DNA of 8,349 nt, taken from positions 1-8,349 of the forward strand of contig JAWXCE010000008.1 in NCBI GenBank assembly GCA_034440495.1. Direction: 5' to 3'. The number at the start of each line of letters is the position of its first letter. Within the stretch, counting starts at the first letter, position 1. A program made the position numbers and the translations under genes. The notes under the pieces are model-generated. The model did not search any database and was not told where the DNA came from. It saw only the letters and a program-made list of their open reading frames with translations. Source of the stretch: JAWXCE01 sp034440495. Lineage in GTDB: Bacteria; Pseudomonadota; Alphaproteobacteria; Rhizobiales; Rhodomicrobiaceae. Shown piece by piece: positions 1 through 7,186 of the stretch.

Positions 1-77
1 CCGCGCCTATCGCGGCCGCGATGGCGATCCTCGAGCAGCAAACGATCGGCCCGCACACTTCAGGGTCGCAGCGATAA
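1..77 (+). CDS. C-terminal tail of an unidentified protein (partial at window start)
   Basis: A reading frame (codons from position 3) enters from the window edge and stops at TAA 75-77, giving about 24 residues that begin APIAAAMAILEQQ. Third codon positions are mostly G or C, more so than in the other two forward frames, which is what a real gene end in a GC-rich genome would show. The stretch up to the Gln pair could form an alanine-rich amphipathic helix. I do not recognise the family, and with so few residues this could be chance. The next recognisable forward gene is the decayed ABC binding protein about 400 bp downstream. Confidence 0.3.
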   Translation, partial: APIAAAMAILEQQTIGPHTSGSQR

Positions 78-487
78 CGGAGAACGGTAGTGGATAGGCT
101 TTGTTGTCTTTGCGCGAGGAATGCCGCCGTCTTGTCTGGCGTATGATCCAATCGGAAAACCGCGAACCACTTTTCCGGATCATGCGCGGGCGGCAGGGGA
201 AGAAAGCCGTGGCTACGCCGTTGCGGGAGGATGATCGAGGCCCTCGCCGATTTTTGATGCTTCATCGCCTTCGAGAGCGGCGGCATAGGTCGGGCTGCGC
301 GGATTCAAAGACTGGAGACTGCAAATGTGGTTATCGGGCCTTTCGCACGGTGACGGCGTTTCAGCCCGATCATACAGAGCTTCATGAGACGAGACCCTTA
401 GGCCGAAAAACGAGCAACTTGCGAGCAAATTCGCATCCGGCCAAACCGAGTTAGGCGCGCCTGAGAAACCGAAACGGCGCGCTATGA
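78..487. other. Stretch without a convincing gene
   Basis: About 400 bp between the upstream gene tail and the binding-protein remnant. Open frames exist on both strands (for example 101-454 plus and 213-716 minus), but they run through the palindrome at 143-183 or antisense to the remnant downstream, and neither product resembles a known protein. The N-terminal part of the decayed binding-protein gene would be expected here, but I could not trace it in any frame, so it is probably deleted or too degraded. The only structured element seen is the palindrome. Confidence 0.5.
143..183. repeat. REP-like imperfect palindrome
   Basis: Left arm ATGATCC, four unpaired bases, then GGAAAA; right arm TTTTCC then GGATCAT. 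The two arms are reverse complements apart from the four-base bulge, and the loop between them is about 11 bases. Palindromes with GATCC/GGAAAA arms are abundant between genes in Rhizobiales genomes and form hairpins in single-stranded DNA or RNA. It lies in a gene-poor stretch beside a decayed gene, as expected for an intergenic repeat. No other copy was noticed in the window. Confidence 0.6.
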
Positions 488-949
488 GGTCAGGCGATTT
501 TCGGGCGCCACAAAAAAGAAACCCTCGCAGAGGAAGTAGCCGCAAAATTAGAGCCTGAATAGGCCCCAAGCGACATTGGCCAGCCCCCCTGCGAACGGGA
601 CGTTTTTGCAAAGCGGCGTGCTGACTATATTTCCGGCGCGGGAACACTATTCGACGATGTGATTCGGAATATTGGCGCGGACAATGCTGCTGCGAGCTTT
701 GCATCGGAAGGCGCACGGCAGGCGCCGCTTGAGGAAGTGCTTAAACTCAAGCCGGACGCTCTCGCGCTGTTTGAGGCCGTTGAAAAGCCTGGCGATCAGG
801 GCGCAGCGCTCCTATCGCATCCAGCCCTCGCAGCGGCTATTCCGCCGTCGCGGCGACTGATTATTCCCGGTAACCAGATCGTCTGCGGCGGTTCCTACTT
901 GCCCGATTTGATAAGGTCAATCAGTGCCGCTCTTGCCGCGTGGCGGTAG
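488..949 (+). pseudogene. Remnant of a periplasmic ABC-transporter substrate-binding protein (BtuF/FepB type)
   Basis: The C-terminal lobe of a cobalamin/iron-siderophore class binding protein can be read in one frame. It contains a segment like ETLAEEVAAKLEPE, then DYISGAGTLFDDVIRNIGA (the usual G-x-GTL-DD-L--AG motif), an LEEVLKLKPDAL segment, LLSHPAL, and a closing IIPGNQIVCGGSYLPDLI that ends at TAG 947-949. The frame is interrupted by an in-frame amber codon at 560-562 and begins after a TGA at 485-487. The N-terminal lobe and signal peptide (well over 100 residues) are missing. The longest uninterrupted piece starts at GTG 659 and gives 96 residues. An ATG at 956 with a few sensible codons could be the start of the next transporter gene (a permease), but it is cut off by the hydrolase at 997. 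Substrate cannot be told. Family assignment is from remembered motifs, not a search. Confidence 0.6.
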
Positions 950-996
950 GCAGTTATGACCAGCCGCCCACCTGACCGCACGCGGAAACACGGCGC

Positions 997-2193
997 TTAT
1001 GGATTCAGCAATTTATGCACTGGGCAGCGGTCGGCGATTGCGAGCAAACGGTTGCGAGCGTCGTCGGTCAAATCGCCCTCAAGCGTGATGTCGCGCTCAA
1101 AATGGTCGATGCGCATGGTCTTGCCGTCCATGCAGTCTTCGCAATCTTTTTTATGCGTTTTTTTATGTCGCACCTCCACCCGCACCCGGTCGAGCGGTAA
1201 TTTCTTCAAATCGGCGTACAGGCGCAATGTCATCGAGGTGCAAGCCGCCAATCCGATGGCGACATAGTCATAAGGCGAAGGGCCGGTATCGTCGCCGCCC
1301 GCGCTCAACGGCTCGTCGGCTGTGAGGCGGTGTGCGCCAACGCGAACCTCCTGCTGGAACTTGCCGCGCCGCGTCTCGGTCACCGCAACGACCTCGCTGG
1401 GCTCATCTGCAACCTGCTCCGAAGTCCTCCCCGCGACATAGCGCGACGCCCAGGCGCTTAAGACTTCGGCCGCATAGGCCGCATCCTCGCGATTTGAGAG
1501 AAGATGATCGGCGCCATGCAGCGACACGAAACTTTTCGGGTGCTTGGCCGCCGCGAAAATGGCGGCTGCGTTCTCGATGCCGACCACATTATCGGTAGGC
1601 GAGTGGAAAATCAGCAACGCCTTACGCATCGCGCCGATCCGCTCAGCCACCCGAGCGCCTTCAAGATCATCGAGAAACTGTTGTTTAACGGTGAACTGAC
1701 GCCCGGCGAGGCTGACGGCCGCTTCGCCCTTTTCGCGGATTTCATCGACATGCGCCGCGAAATTATGGATGACATGGGCCGCATCGGATGGCGCTCCGAT
1801 GGTTGCAACGGCTTTGACTTCGAGAATTTCGTTCGCCGCCGCAAGAACCGCAGCGCCGCCCAAACTATGCCCTATGAGAATATCCGCTGGCATCATCTGA
1901 CCGCGCAGATATTGCGCGGCGGCGACCAGATCTTGCACGTTGGATGAAAAATTGGTGTTGGCGAATTCCCCGCCGCTCATGCCGAGGCCGGTGAAGTCAA
2001 AGCGCAGCACGGCAAATCCGCGATCGGCCAATTCACCCGCGATGCGCGAGGCCGCAAAAATATCCTTGGAGCAGGTGAAGCAATGGGCAAAGAGCGCTAT
2101 CGCTTTCGGCTTGCCCTCCGGATAATCAAGACGCGCGGCAAGCGGAAACCCTTGGCTTCCGGGAAAGGTGATTTTTTCGGATCGGGCTGGCAT
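997..2193 (-). CDS. Bifunctional alpha/beta hydrolase / OsmC-family protein
   Basis: A 398-residue cytoplasmic fusion. Residues about 1-250 form an alpha/beta hydrolase with the nucleophile elbow GHSLGG (Ser110), a likely acid Asp201 in SPTDNV and His230 in HGADH, so the catalytic triad is complete. Residues about 275-398 are an OsmC/Ohr-like domain with the two cysteines typical of the family: Cys318 in LAACTSM and Cys390 in ADRCPVH. An additional CEDC pair lies at 351-354. OsmC proteins reduce organic hydroperoxides through the two cysteines; the hydrolase substrate is unknown. This fusion is a known architecture in proteobacteria. The ATG start is supported by GAGGA six bases upstream. The gene lies 41 bp downstream of the glutamate synthase-like gene on the same strand and may be co-transcribed with it. 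It appears intact, and no terminator was seen after it. Confidence 0.88.
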   Translation of the reverse strand: MPARSEKITFPGSQGFPLAARLDYPEGKPKAIALFAHCFTCSKDIFAASRIAGELADRGFAVLRFDFTGLGMSGGEFANTNFSSNVQDLVAAAQYLRGQMMPADILIGHSLGGAAVLAAANEILEVKAVATIGAPSDAAHVIHNFAAHVDEIREKGEAAVSLAGRQFTVKQQFLDDLEGARVAERIGAMRKALLIFHSPTDNVVGIENAAAIFAAAKHPKSFVSLHGADHLLSNREDAAYAAEVLSAWASRYVAGRTSEQVADEPSEVVAVTETRRGKFQQEVRVGAHRLTADEPLSAGGDDTGPSPYDYVAIGLAACTSMTLRLYADLKKLPLDRVRVEVRHKKTHKKDCEDCMDGKTMRIDHFERDITLEGDLTDDARNRLLAIADRCPVHKLLNP

Positions 2194-2199
2194 GGGTCA

Positions 2200-2204
2200 T
2201 CCTC
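2200..2204 (-). promoter_or_regulatory. Ribosome binding site of the hydrolase-OsmC gene
   Basis: GAGGA on the minus strand, six bases before the ATG at 2193-2191. It supports this start over internal ones and shows the gene can be translated independently of the upstream reading frame. Confidence 0.6.
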
Positions 2205-2234
2205 GTTATTGATTTCGGCGGCATGAAGCATGCC

Positions 2235-3287
2235 TTATTCGGCGGCGCTAGCGGCAACAGAAACTTTGGGCCGCGCCTCGCTCACATCCGGATAAAGCTC
2301 GTTCATCGGAAGCGATCGCCCATTCGCCCCGACGATCCTGCAATGATAGCGCCTCAGCGCGCGCGGGTTCGATACGCCGCAGGAATGCGCGATGATGCCG
2401 ACTTCCTTGCGCATTTTATCGACGAAGCTGGCGACACGCACCGCTTTATCCTCCGGATTTAATCCGTGCTGCAAGCGGCGGTCATGCGTGGTGATGCCGG
2501 TGGGGCACGTGTTTTTATTGCATTTGAGCGACTGGATGCACCCGAGGGCAAACATGAAACCCCGCGCCGAGTTGACGCTGTCGGCGCCCGCGCAAAACGC
2601 CCAGGCGACCTCCGCCGGAGTGATCAGCTTACCGGACGCGATCACCTTGATGCGCTCACGCAATCCGTGCCGGCACAAGATATCGACGACCATCGGCAGC
2701 GCTTCCTTGATCGACAGCCCGACATTGTCCATGAGCGCCATGGGCGCGGCGCCCGTGCCGCCGTCGCCGGAATCGACGGTGATAAAATCGGGCGCGCTTT
2801 CCACCCCGCGCTTGTGAATTTCCTCGCACAGGGATTCGAGCCAGCCATAGGCGCCGATCACCGATTTGAAGCCGACCGGCTTGCCCGAAAGCGTGCGTAA
2901 TTTATCGATGGAATCAAGCAGATCGCTGACGTTGTCGATTTCGGGATGACGGTTCGGCGAGATCGAATCGAGGTGAACGGGAATGCCGCGGATTTTCGCG
3001 ATTTCAGGCGTCACCGTCACAGCAGGCAGAATGCCGCCCTTGCCCGGCTTGGCGCCCTGGCTCAGCTTTAACTCGATCATTTTAATCTGCGGGATCGCGC
3101 CGATTTCCCGCACCCGCGCTTCGTCCAGCAGGCCGCCCTGATTGCGCACGCCATATTTCGCCGTGCCTATCTGGAAAACGACGTCGCAGCCGCCTTCAAG
3201 ATAATACGGCGCACGACCAACCTCGTCCGTGGCTTGATTTTGAAGAACTTCGAAGGCGGGAAAGGGCGGAGAGACGGTGTCTTGCAT
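2235..3287 (-). CDS. FMN-binding glutamate synthase-family protein, N-terminally truncated
   Basis: 350 residues of the GltB-type FMN-binding barrel (Glu_synthase family). Visible motifs are KLSQGAKPGKGG (74-85), SPNRHPEI (110-117), GDGGTGAAP (174-182), SGKLITP (218-224) and the cysteine spacing C-x5-C-x4-C at Cys250, Cys256 and Cys261, which in the family binds a 3Fe-4S cluster. Members I know are roughly 430-530 residues and carry 100-200 further N-terminal residues, including the first barrel strand with a GMSFGALS-type motif. Here the resemblance starts only near residue 25, and a stop codon lies in frame at 3317-3315. No Shine-Dalgarno sequence stands before the ATG at 3287. The N-terminal segment was sought upstream in all frames without success. 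The copy may therefore be a non-functional 5' truncation, or a short variant. There is no glutaminase domain, as is usual for this subfamily, and the physiological substrate is not established. Confidence 0.75.
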   Translation of the reverse strand: MQDTVSPPFPAFEVLQNQATDEVGRAPYYLEGGCDVVFQIGTAKYGVRNQGGLLDEARVREIGAIPQIKMIELKLSQGAKPGKGGILPAVTVTPEIAKIRGIPVHLDSISPNRHPEIDNVSDLLDSIDKLRTLSGKPVGFKSVIGAYGWLESLCEEIHKRGVESAPDFITVDSGDGGTGAAPMALMDNVGLSIKEALPMVVDILCRHGLRERIKVIASGKLITPAEVAWAFCAGADSVNSARGFMFALGCIQSLKCNKNTCPTGITTHDRRLQHGLNPEDKAVRVASFVDKMRKEVGIIAHSCGVSNPRALRRYHCRIVGANGRSLPMNELYPDVSEARPKVSVAASAAE

Positions 3288-3328
3288 CGGGCTCGGCAGG
3301 AGAATGGCATTGTGCTATCTAAATGGAC

Positions 3329-3360
3329 GACAGTCGGCTTATCCTCCAAAACCGACCGTC
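3329..3360. repeat. Inverted repeat in the divergent intergenic region
   Basis: GACAGTCGG at 3329-3337 and CCGACCGTC at 3352-3360 pair over eight of nine positions across a 14-base loop. It sits between the divergently oriented glutamate synthase-like gene and the heme oxygenase gene. No T-run follows on either strand, so it does not look like a standard intrinsic terminator; an operator for either promoter is possible. A 9-bp imperfect repeat could also be chance. Confidence 0.25.
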
Positions 3361-3412
3361 AAACGAACGAACGCAGAACACGTCGATGTGGGCCAGAATC
3401 AGAAAAACAGTG

Positions 3413-3441
3413 TTGAATTCCTCTGGTGAGCGCAGTATCGC
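3413..3441 (+). promoter_or_regulatory. Weak candidate sigma-70 promoter for the heme oxygenase-phytochrome operon
   Basis: TTGAAT at 3413-3418, a 17-base spacer, and TATCGC at 3436-3441. The matches to consensus are four and three of six, so the call is weak. If real, transcription would begin near 3447, inside the longest heme oxygenase frame, which would force a downstream start codon such as TTG 3483. Confidence 0.2.
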
Positions 3442-4112
3442 TAGCCTTACCGAACAAACAGCCAACCCAGTTAAGGGACTTCTTGCTTTCCGATTTGTCC
3501 GATTTGACAGGAACGACGAATGCGCGCAGCGGCGCACGCGACCGCTTGCGCGCGGCAACGCATGACGTTCACATGCGGCTTCACCGTCATCCGTCATTCG
3601 CGCAGTTGGCTGACGGTACGATTGATCTGGTGTCGTACAAATCGCTGCTAGCCCGGCTCTATGGCTTCCATGCGCCGGTCGAACAGGCACTCGTCCAAGC
3701 ATCGAACGCTCTCGGTATCGACGTTCAGATGGACCGCCGAAGGCGAGTTCATCTTCTGCGCGATGATTTGAGCGCACTGCAAATGATCGACGCCCAGATC
3801 ACGGCGTTACCTTGCATCATCGGCCTACCGCCGTTGAAGACCCGCGACCAGCTTATGGGTGCGCTTTATGTGCGCGAGGGTTCGACGCTCGGTGGGCGGG
3901 TTCTTGCCCGCCAGCTCGACGGACTTCTCGGATCGGGGAGTACGCATGGTCGACTATTTCTAGCGGGAGACCCTGGCGGGCCTCGACTATGGCAGCGGTG
4001 CTGCGCTTTGGTCGAACAGGTTGCCGCTGACGGACAATTCGACGATATGATTGCTTCGGCGATTGACACGTTCGCTGCGTTGGAAACATGGCTCACGGAG
4101 GACCAATCCTGA
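3426..4112 (+). CDS. bphO: Biliverdin-producing heme oxygenase (bacteriophytochrome-associated)
   Basis: Cytoplasmic heme oxygenase opening heme to biliverdin, CO and iron; biliverdin is the chromophore of the phytochrome encoded next. The longest frame (GTG 3426) gives 228 residues. The proximal heme ligand is probably His49 in the ATHDVH segment, which corresponds to the human ATKEVH-His25 motif. The distal helix with its glycines is YVREGSTLGGR (148-158). Family members of this type are about 190-210 residues, and the first 30-odd residues here have no recognisable family features. GTG 3426 has no Shine-Dalgarno sequence. TTG 3483 is preceded by AAGGGA at a spacing of four and would give 209 residues, so the true start may be there. 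The stop codon TGA (4110-4112) shares one base with the ATG of the phytochrome, indicating a translationally coupled operon. Confidence 0.85.
   Translation: MSAVSLALPNKQPTQLRDFLLSDLSDLTGTTNARSGARDRLRAATHDVHMRLHRHPSFAQLADGTIDLVSYKSLLARLYGFHAPVEQALVQASNALGIDVQMDRRRRVHLLRDDLSALQMIDAQITALPCIIGLPPLKTRDQLMGALYVREGSTLGGRVLARQLDGLLGSGSTHGRLFLAGDPGGPRLWQRCCALVEQVAADGQFDDMIASAIDTFAALETWLTEDQS
4097..4102 (+). promoter_or_regulatory. Ribosome binding site deciding the phytochrome start
   Basis: GGAGGA nine bases before ATG 4112, lying inside the end of the heme oxygenase gene. It selects ATG 4112 over the in-frame ATG 4088, which lies upstream of this site. With the later start the conserved chromophore cysteine is residue 15, a usual distance from the N-terminus in this family. 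Confidence 0.7.
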
Positions 4113-6679
4113 TGACCGACAGCCCGACGAACGTCGAGATTGACCTCACGAATTGCGACCGTGAGCCGATCCATATTCCAGGCACCATTCAGCCGCACGG
4201 TATTCTATTTGCTTGCGGCGTCGACGATTGGCGCATTTCGCACGCATCGCAAAACGTTGCCCAGTTCTTCGACAAGTCAGCCGACGAATTGATTGGCGCA
4301 CAGCTCGATCATCTGCTCGGTGCTTCGGCTATTCTTGAACTGGCCAACAGCGGCGCCAGTAACGAGTCGACGTTTGCTCCCCTCCGTCGTTTTGCCATCG
4401 AAGCAGGTGGGCGGAAACAGAAATTCGACGTGACGTTGCACGTCCAAAATGGTCGTAAAATTATCGAGCTTGAAGCGATGGACGATGCAGTGGCGGTTGA
4501 ATCGCTCGATCTCGTCCGCGCCATGGTGGCTCGCATCAAGACCGCCAAAACCGTCGCGCAATTGTGGTCGCATACCGTCCGGCAGCTGCGACTGTTGATT
4601 GGTTATGACCGCGTCATGATCTATCGGTTTCAGCACGACGGCGCAGGCGAAGTCGTCGCAGAGGCCCGGCGCGCCGACCTGGAGCCATTCCTAGATTTGC
4701 GCTATCCCGCATCCGACATACCAAAGCAGGCCCGCGAACTTTACAAGAAGAGCTTGATCCGCGTGATCGGCGACGTGGATGCGGCTTGCGTCCCGGTGCT
4801 GCCGCAACGCGATGTCAACGGTCAGGCCTTGGATTTGTCATTCTCAAGCCTGCGTGCCGTCTCGCCGATCCACATCGAGTATCTAAAGAACATGGGCGTC
4901 AGCGCATCGATGTCGATCTCAATCATCGTCGGTGGCGAGTTGTGGGGGCTGATCGTCTGCCACCATCGTTCGGCGAAGGTCGTCCCCGCCGACGTCAGGG
5001 TCGCCGCTGAATTGTTCGGGCAGTTTTTCTCGGTCCAGCTCGAAGGTATGGAACGCGAGCAGGCCTACGATGTGACGCGTGGCGCACGATTGCGATTGGA
5101 TGGTTTGGTTGCCGCATTCCCGAGCGACGGATCGCTTGCCGAAAATCTGGCGGCTCGGTTGGACGATCTCAAGACTATCCTACCTTGCGATGGCGTGGGC
5201 CTTTGGATCGATGGCATATGGCAAGGCCTGGGCCGTACGCCACCGGCAGTCACCATTGCAGCCCTGGCCCGGTTTTTGGATTCAAACAGTGAACGGCCAA
5301 TGTTCATCACCCATGAGTTGTCACGCCGGTTTCCTCCCGCCGCCTCGTATGCGGCTGAGGCCAGCGGCTTGCTCGCCGTCCCATTGGCTGCAACCGGACG
5401 ACAATATCTGATGTATTTTCGCACGGAGGTGCAGCATAGCGTTTCCTGGGCCGGCGATCCGAGCAAGCCGGTCACAGTCGGTGAACATGGCGATCGTCTG
5501 ACCCCACGCCAGAGCTTTGCAGTCTGGAAACAGAGCGTCCATAACCAGGCGCTGCCGTGGATACTAACGGAAAGGCTGACGGCAGAAGCGTTGCGGATGT
5601 CTCTCCTGGAAGTCGTTCTACGGCTGCGCGAGGTGGTCGAAGAAGAACGCCGCCGCAACAGCGAGCGGCAAAATTTGCTCCTTGCAGAGCTCAACCACCG
5701 CGTCAAGAACATCCTGGCGCTCATCAGCGCGCTAGTCAAACGCGGTAGCGAGCCGGATGAGCCCCTCGCCAGTTACATACGCGGACTCGAAGGTCGCATT
5801 CGGTCCTTGGCGACGGCGCACGATCTCATTTCGAAATCGACGATGTCGGATCTGCGGAGCCTGCTCGATACCGAGATCAGCGCCTATCGGACGAAGGTTG
5901 AACAAATCACACTACGCGGTCCCTCGGTCGCCTTGTCAGCGTATGCCTTTCCTGTCATGGCGCTGCTCGTGCATGAAATGATGACGAATGCCGTGAAATA
6001 CGGTGCGCTGTCCGTATCCTCTGGGCGGCTGGTTATTGCGTGGGAAATCGACGATCGCAATCAGCTGGTTTTCACCTGGGAGGAAAGTGGCGGCCCTGCC
6101 GTGCAAATGCCGAAACAGGAAGGCTTCGGCTCTGTTCTCATCAAGAAGAATATTCCGTTCGAACTGGGTGGGGAAGCCACGGTCCGATACGAGTTGAGTG
6201 GTTTGCAAGCCCGTTTCGTCATTCCAGCGAAGTTTGTCGGCCCAAATATAAGCGCTGAAAACAACGTGCCCGCAGCACCCATAAAACAACTATCGTCGGT
6301 CGGCTCGATCGAGGGATTGTCGATCCTGCTAGTCGAGGACCAGATGCTGATCGCCTTGGACACGCAAGCCATGCTGGAAGATGCGGGTGCCGGGCACGTC
6401 GAAGCGGTGCCCAATGCCGCCGATGCCCTTCGCCTGATTGCTGTAACGCCGCCCGACGCAGCAGTTCTCGATGTCAACCTCGGGGCGGGAACCTCCTTCC
6501 CGATCGCTGACGAATTGGCCGCGCGTGGGGTCCCATTCGTGTTCGCGACCGGCTACAGCGACCAGATTAACTTCCCGCCTCGCTATCGCGATATGGTGGT
6601 GGTTCAAAAGCCTTTCATGGCGGACAGCTTGGTGGCGGCATTGACAGCCGCGCTGACGAAGCACAGGAAGCCGAGCTAG
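4112..6679 (+). CDS. bphP: Bacteriophytochrome with HWE histidine kinase and receiver domain
   Basis: An 855-residue red/far-red light sensor, cytoplasmic, with no membrane segment. Domains in order: PAS2 (about 15-120) with the biliverdin-attaching Cys15 in LTNCDREPIHIPG; GAF (about 140-310) with PASDIP (199-204, Asp202) and the chromophore-pocket His254 in SPIHIEY; PHY (about 320-495) with WAGDPSKP (446-453) and the tongue motif PRQSF (465-469); then a dimerisation/kinase unit of the HWE type with phospho-acceptor His529 in AELNHRVKN, N-box HEMMTNAVKYG (His621, Asn626), the W-x-E motif at 656-658 and GFGSVLIKK; and a C-terminal receiver domain with Glu742/Asp743, phospho-acceptor Asp787, Thr813 and Lys833. 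All key residues are present, so the protein looks functional. It overlaps the heme oxygenase stop by one base. No separate response regulator is seen nearby. The output partner of the fused receiver is unknown, but in such hybrids it may act as a phosphate sink or as a relay to a histidine phosphotransferase. Confidence 0.95.
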   Translation: MTDSPTNVEIDLTNCDREPIHIPGTIQPHGILFACGVDDWRISHASQNVAQFFDKSADELIGAQLDHLLGASAILELANSGASNESTFAPLRRFAIEAGGRKQKFDVTLHVQNGRKIIELEAMDDAVAVESLDLVRAMVARIKTAKTVAQLWSHTVRQLRLLIGYDRVMIYRFQHDGAGEVVAEARRADLEPFLDLRYPASDIPKQARELYKKSLIRVIGDVDAACVPVLPQRDVNGQALDLSFSSLRAVSPIHIEYLKNMGVSASMSISIIVGGELWGLIVCHHRSAKVVPADVRVAAELFGQFFSVQLEGMEREQAYDVTRGARLRLDGLVAAFPSDGSLAENLAARLDDLKTILPCDGVGLWIDGIWQGLGRTPPAVTIAALARFLDSNSERPMFITHELSRRFPPAASYAAEASGLLAVPLAATGRQYLMYFRTEVQHSVSWAGDPSKPVTVGEHGDRLTPRQSFAVWKQSVHNQALPWILTERLTAEALRMSLLEVVLRLREVVEEERRRNSERQNLLLAELNHRVKNILALISALVKRGSEPDEPLASYIRGLEGRIRSLATAHDLISKSTMSDLRSLLDTEISAYRTKVEQITLRGPSVALSAYAFPVMALLVHEMMTNAVKYGALSVSSGRLVIAWEIDDRNQLVFTWEESGGPAVQMPKQEGFGSVLIKKNIPFELGGEATVRYELSGLQARFVIPAKFVGPNISAENNVPAAPIKQLSSVGSIEGLSILLVEDQMLIALDTQAMLEDAGAGHVEAVPNAADALRLIAVTPPDAAVLDVNLGAGTSFPIADELAARGVPFVFATGYSDQINFPPRYRDMVVVQKPFMADSLVAALTAALTKHRKPS

Positions 6680-6703
6680 CTGAGATAATACAAGCGCTGG
6701 AGT

Positions 6704-6788
6704 TGGTCCGCTCTGGGTCACAACCGACCGGTACACGGTAAGAAACTCGCACGAATTCCCCGCGCGGTCCACCTTCGATAGCGGACCA
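6704..6788. repeat. Separated 9-bp inverted repeat between phytochrome and remnant
   Basis: TGGTCCGCT at 6704-6712 and AGCGGACCA at 6780-6788 are exact reverse complements 67 bp apart. They lie in the spacer between the end of the phytochrome gene and the convergent DUF1612-like remnant. No T-run is associated. It could be the footprint of a lost element or coincidence. Confidence 0.2.
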
Positions 6789-6799
6789 TGCGGTGCCAG

Positions 6800-7135
6800 T
6801 CAAACGACGCCCAAGGCGCGGTATCGGCCCCGGCCGGTCAGTTCGCGCGGGATGGAGCCGAGCAACGGCAGCATGGCCTCCACAGCTTGGTTTAAGCAGC
6901 GCAGCGCCTTGGCCGCCATCGGCACTGACACCAGCGGACGCGACAGCAGCAAATCGACCAGCGCCGGCAATCGCGAATTTCGCCGCCTGCCCTTCAGCTT
7001 CGCGCGCGACAACTCCGCCGACACCGCCAACGTGTCCAAATCCTTCGTGCCGCGATCTGCGGCCTCCCGCGCCCACTCCAGAAACCCACTCAGCCTCGTC
7101 GCCAGACGCGCAATATGCCGCCGCTTCAACGTTCT
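6800..7135 (-). pseudogene. C-terminal remnant of a RHE_PE00001-like (DUF1612/helix-turn-helix) protein
   Basis: About 111 residues ending in TGA at 6802-6800. They include a basic KRRHIARL segment, GRRRNSRLPALVDLLLSRPL, a helix-turn-helix-like stretch VPMAAKALRCLNQAVEAMLP, and the characteristic ending ELTGRGRYRALGV. This matches the end of rhizobial plasmid and accessory-genome proteins usually annotated as DUF1612 plus helix-turn-helix, which are roughly 350-400 residues. The N-terminal two thirds are absent: upstream of about 7135 the frame stays open but runs antisense through the promoter and vapB. The remnant itself has no internal stop. Function of the family is unknown to me beyond probable DNA binding. 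The assignment is from memory of the C-terminal motif, not a search. Confidence 0.6.
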
Positions 7136-7155
7136 ACCGTTGGATCGGTGTTCTG

Positions 7156-7164
7156 TGCTATGGT
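7156..7164 (+). promoter_or_regulatory. Candidate extended -10 promoter of vapBC
   Basis: TG at 7156-7157, one base, then TATGGT at 7159-7164 form an extended -10 element matching four of six -10 positions. No good -35 is seen at 16-18 bp, which an extended -10 can compensate for. Transcription would start near 7171, just before the AGGAG ribosome site at 7176-7180. VapBC modules usually repress their own promoter, but no operator was identified here. Confidence 0.35.
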
Positions 7165-7186
7165 CCGCCGAAGACAGGAGTTCCGT

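Noticed and set aside
101..454. Forward open frame of 117 codons
   Set aside because: It reads through the REP-like palindrome, is rich in Arg and low-quality sequence, and matches nothing known.
213..716. Long minus-strand open frame of 167 codons
   Set aside because: It runs antisense to the binding-protein remnant and through the gene-poor stretch. Its last 25 residues look protein-like, but I recognise no family and there is no supporting start.
1504..1947. Forward open frame of 147 codons
   Set aside because: It is the antisense shadow of the hydrolase-OsmC gene, whose catalytic motifs are on the minus strand.
5065..5739. Minus-strand open frame of 224 codons
   Set aside because: It is the antisense shadow of the phytochrome gene, with serine/arginine-rich composition typical of such shadows.
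6680..6800. Terminator after the phytochrome gene
   Set aside because: A small self-complementary AGCTAGCT lies at the stop codon and a 9-bp inverted repeat follows, but no GC-rich hairpin with a T-run is present.
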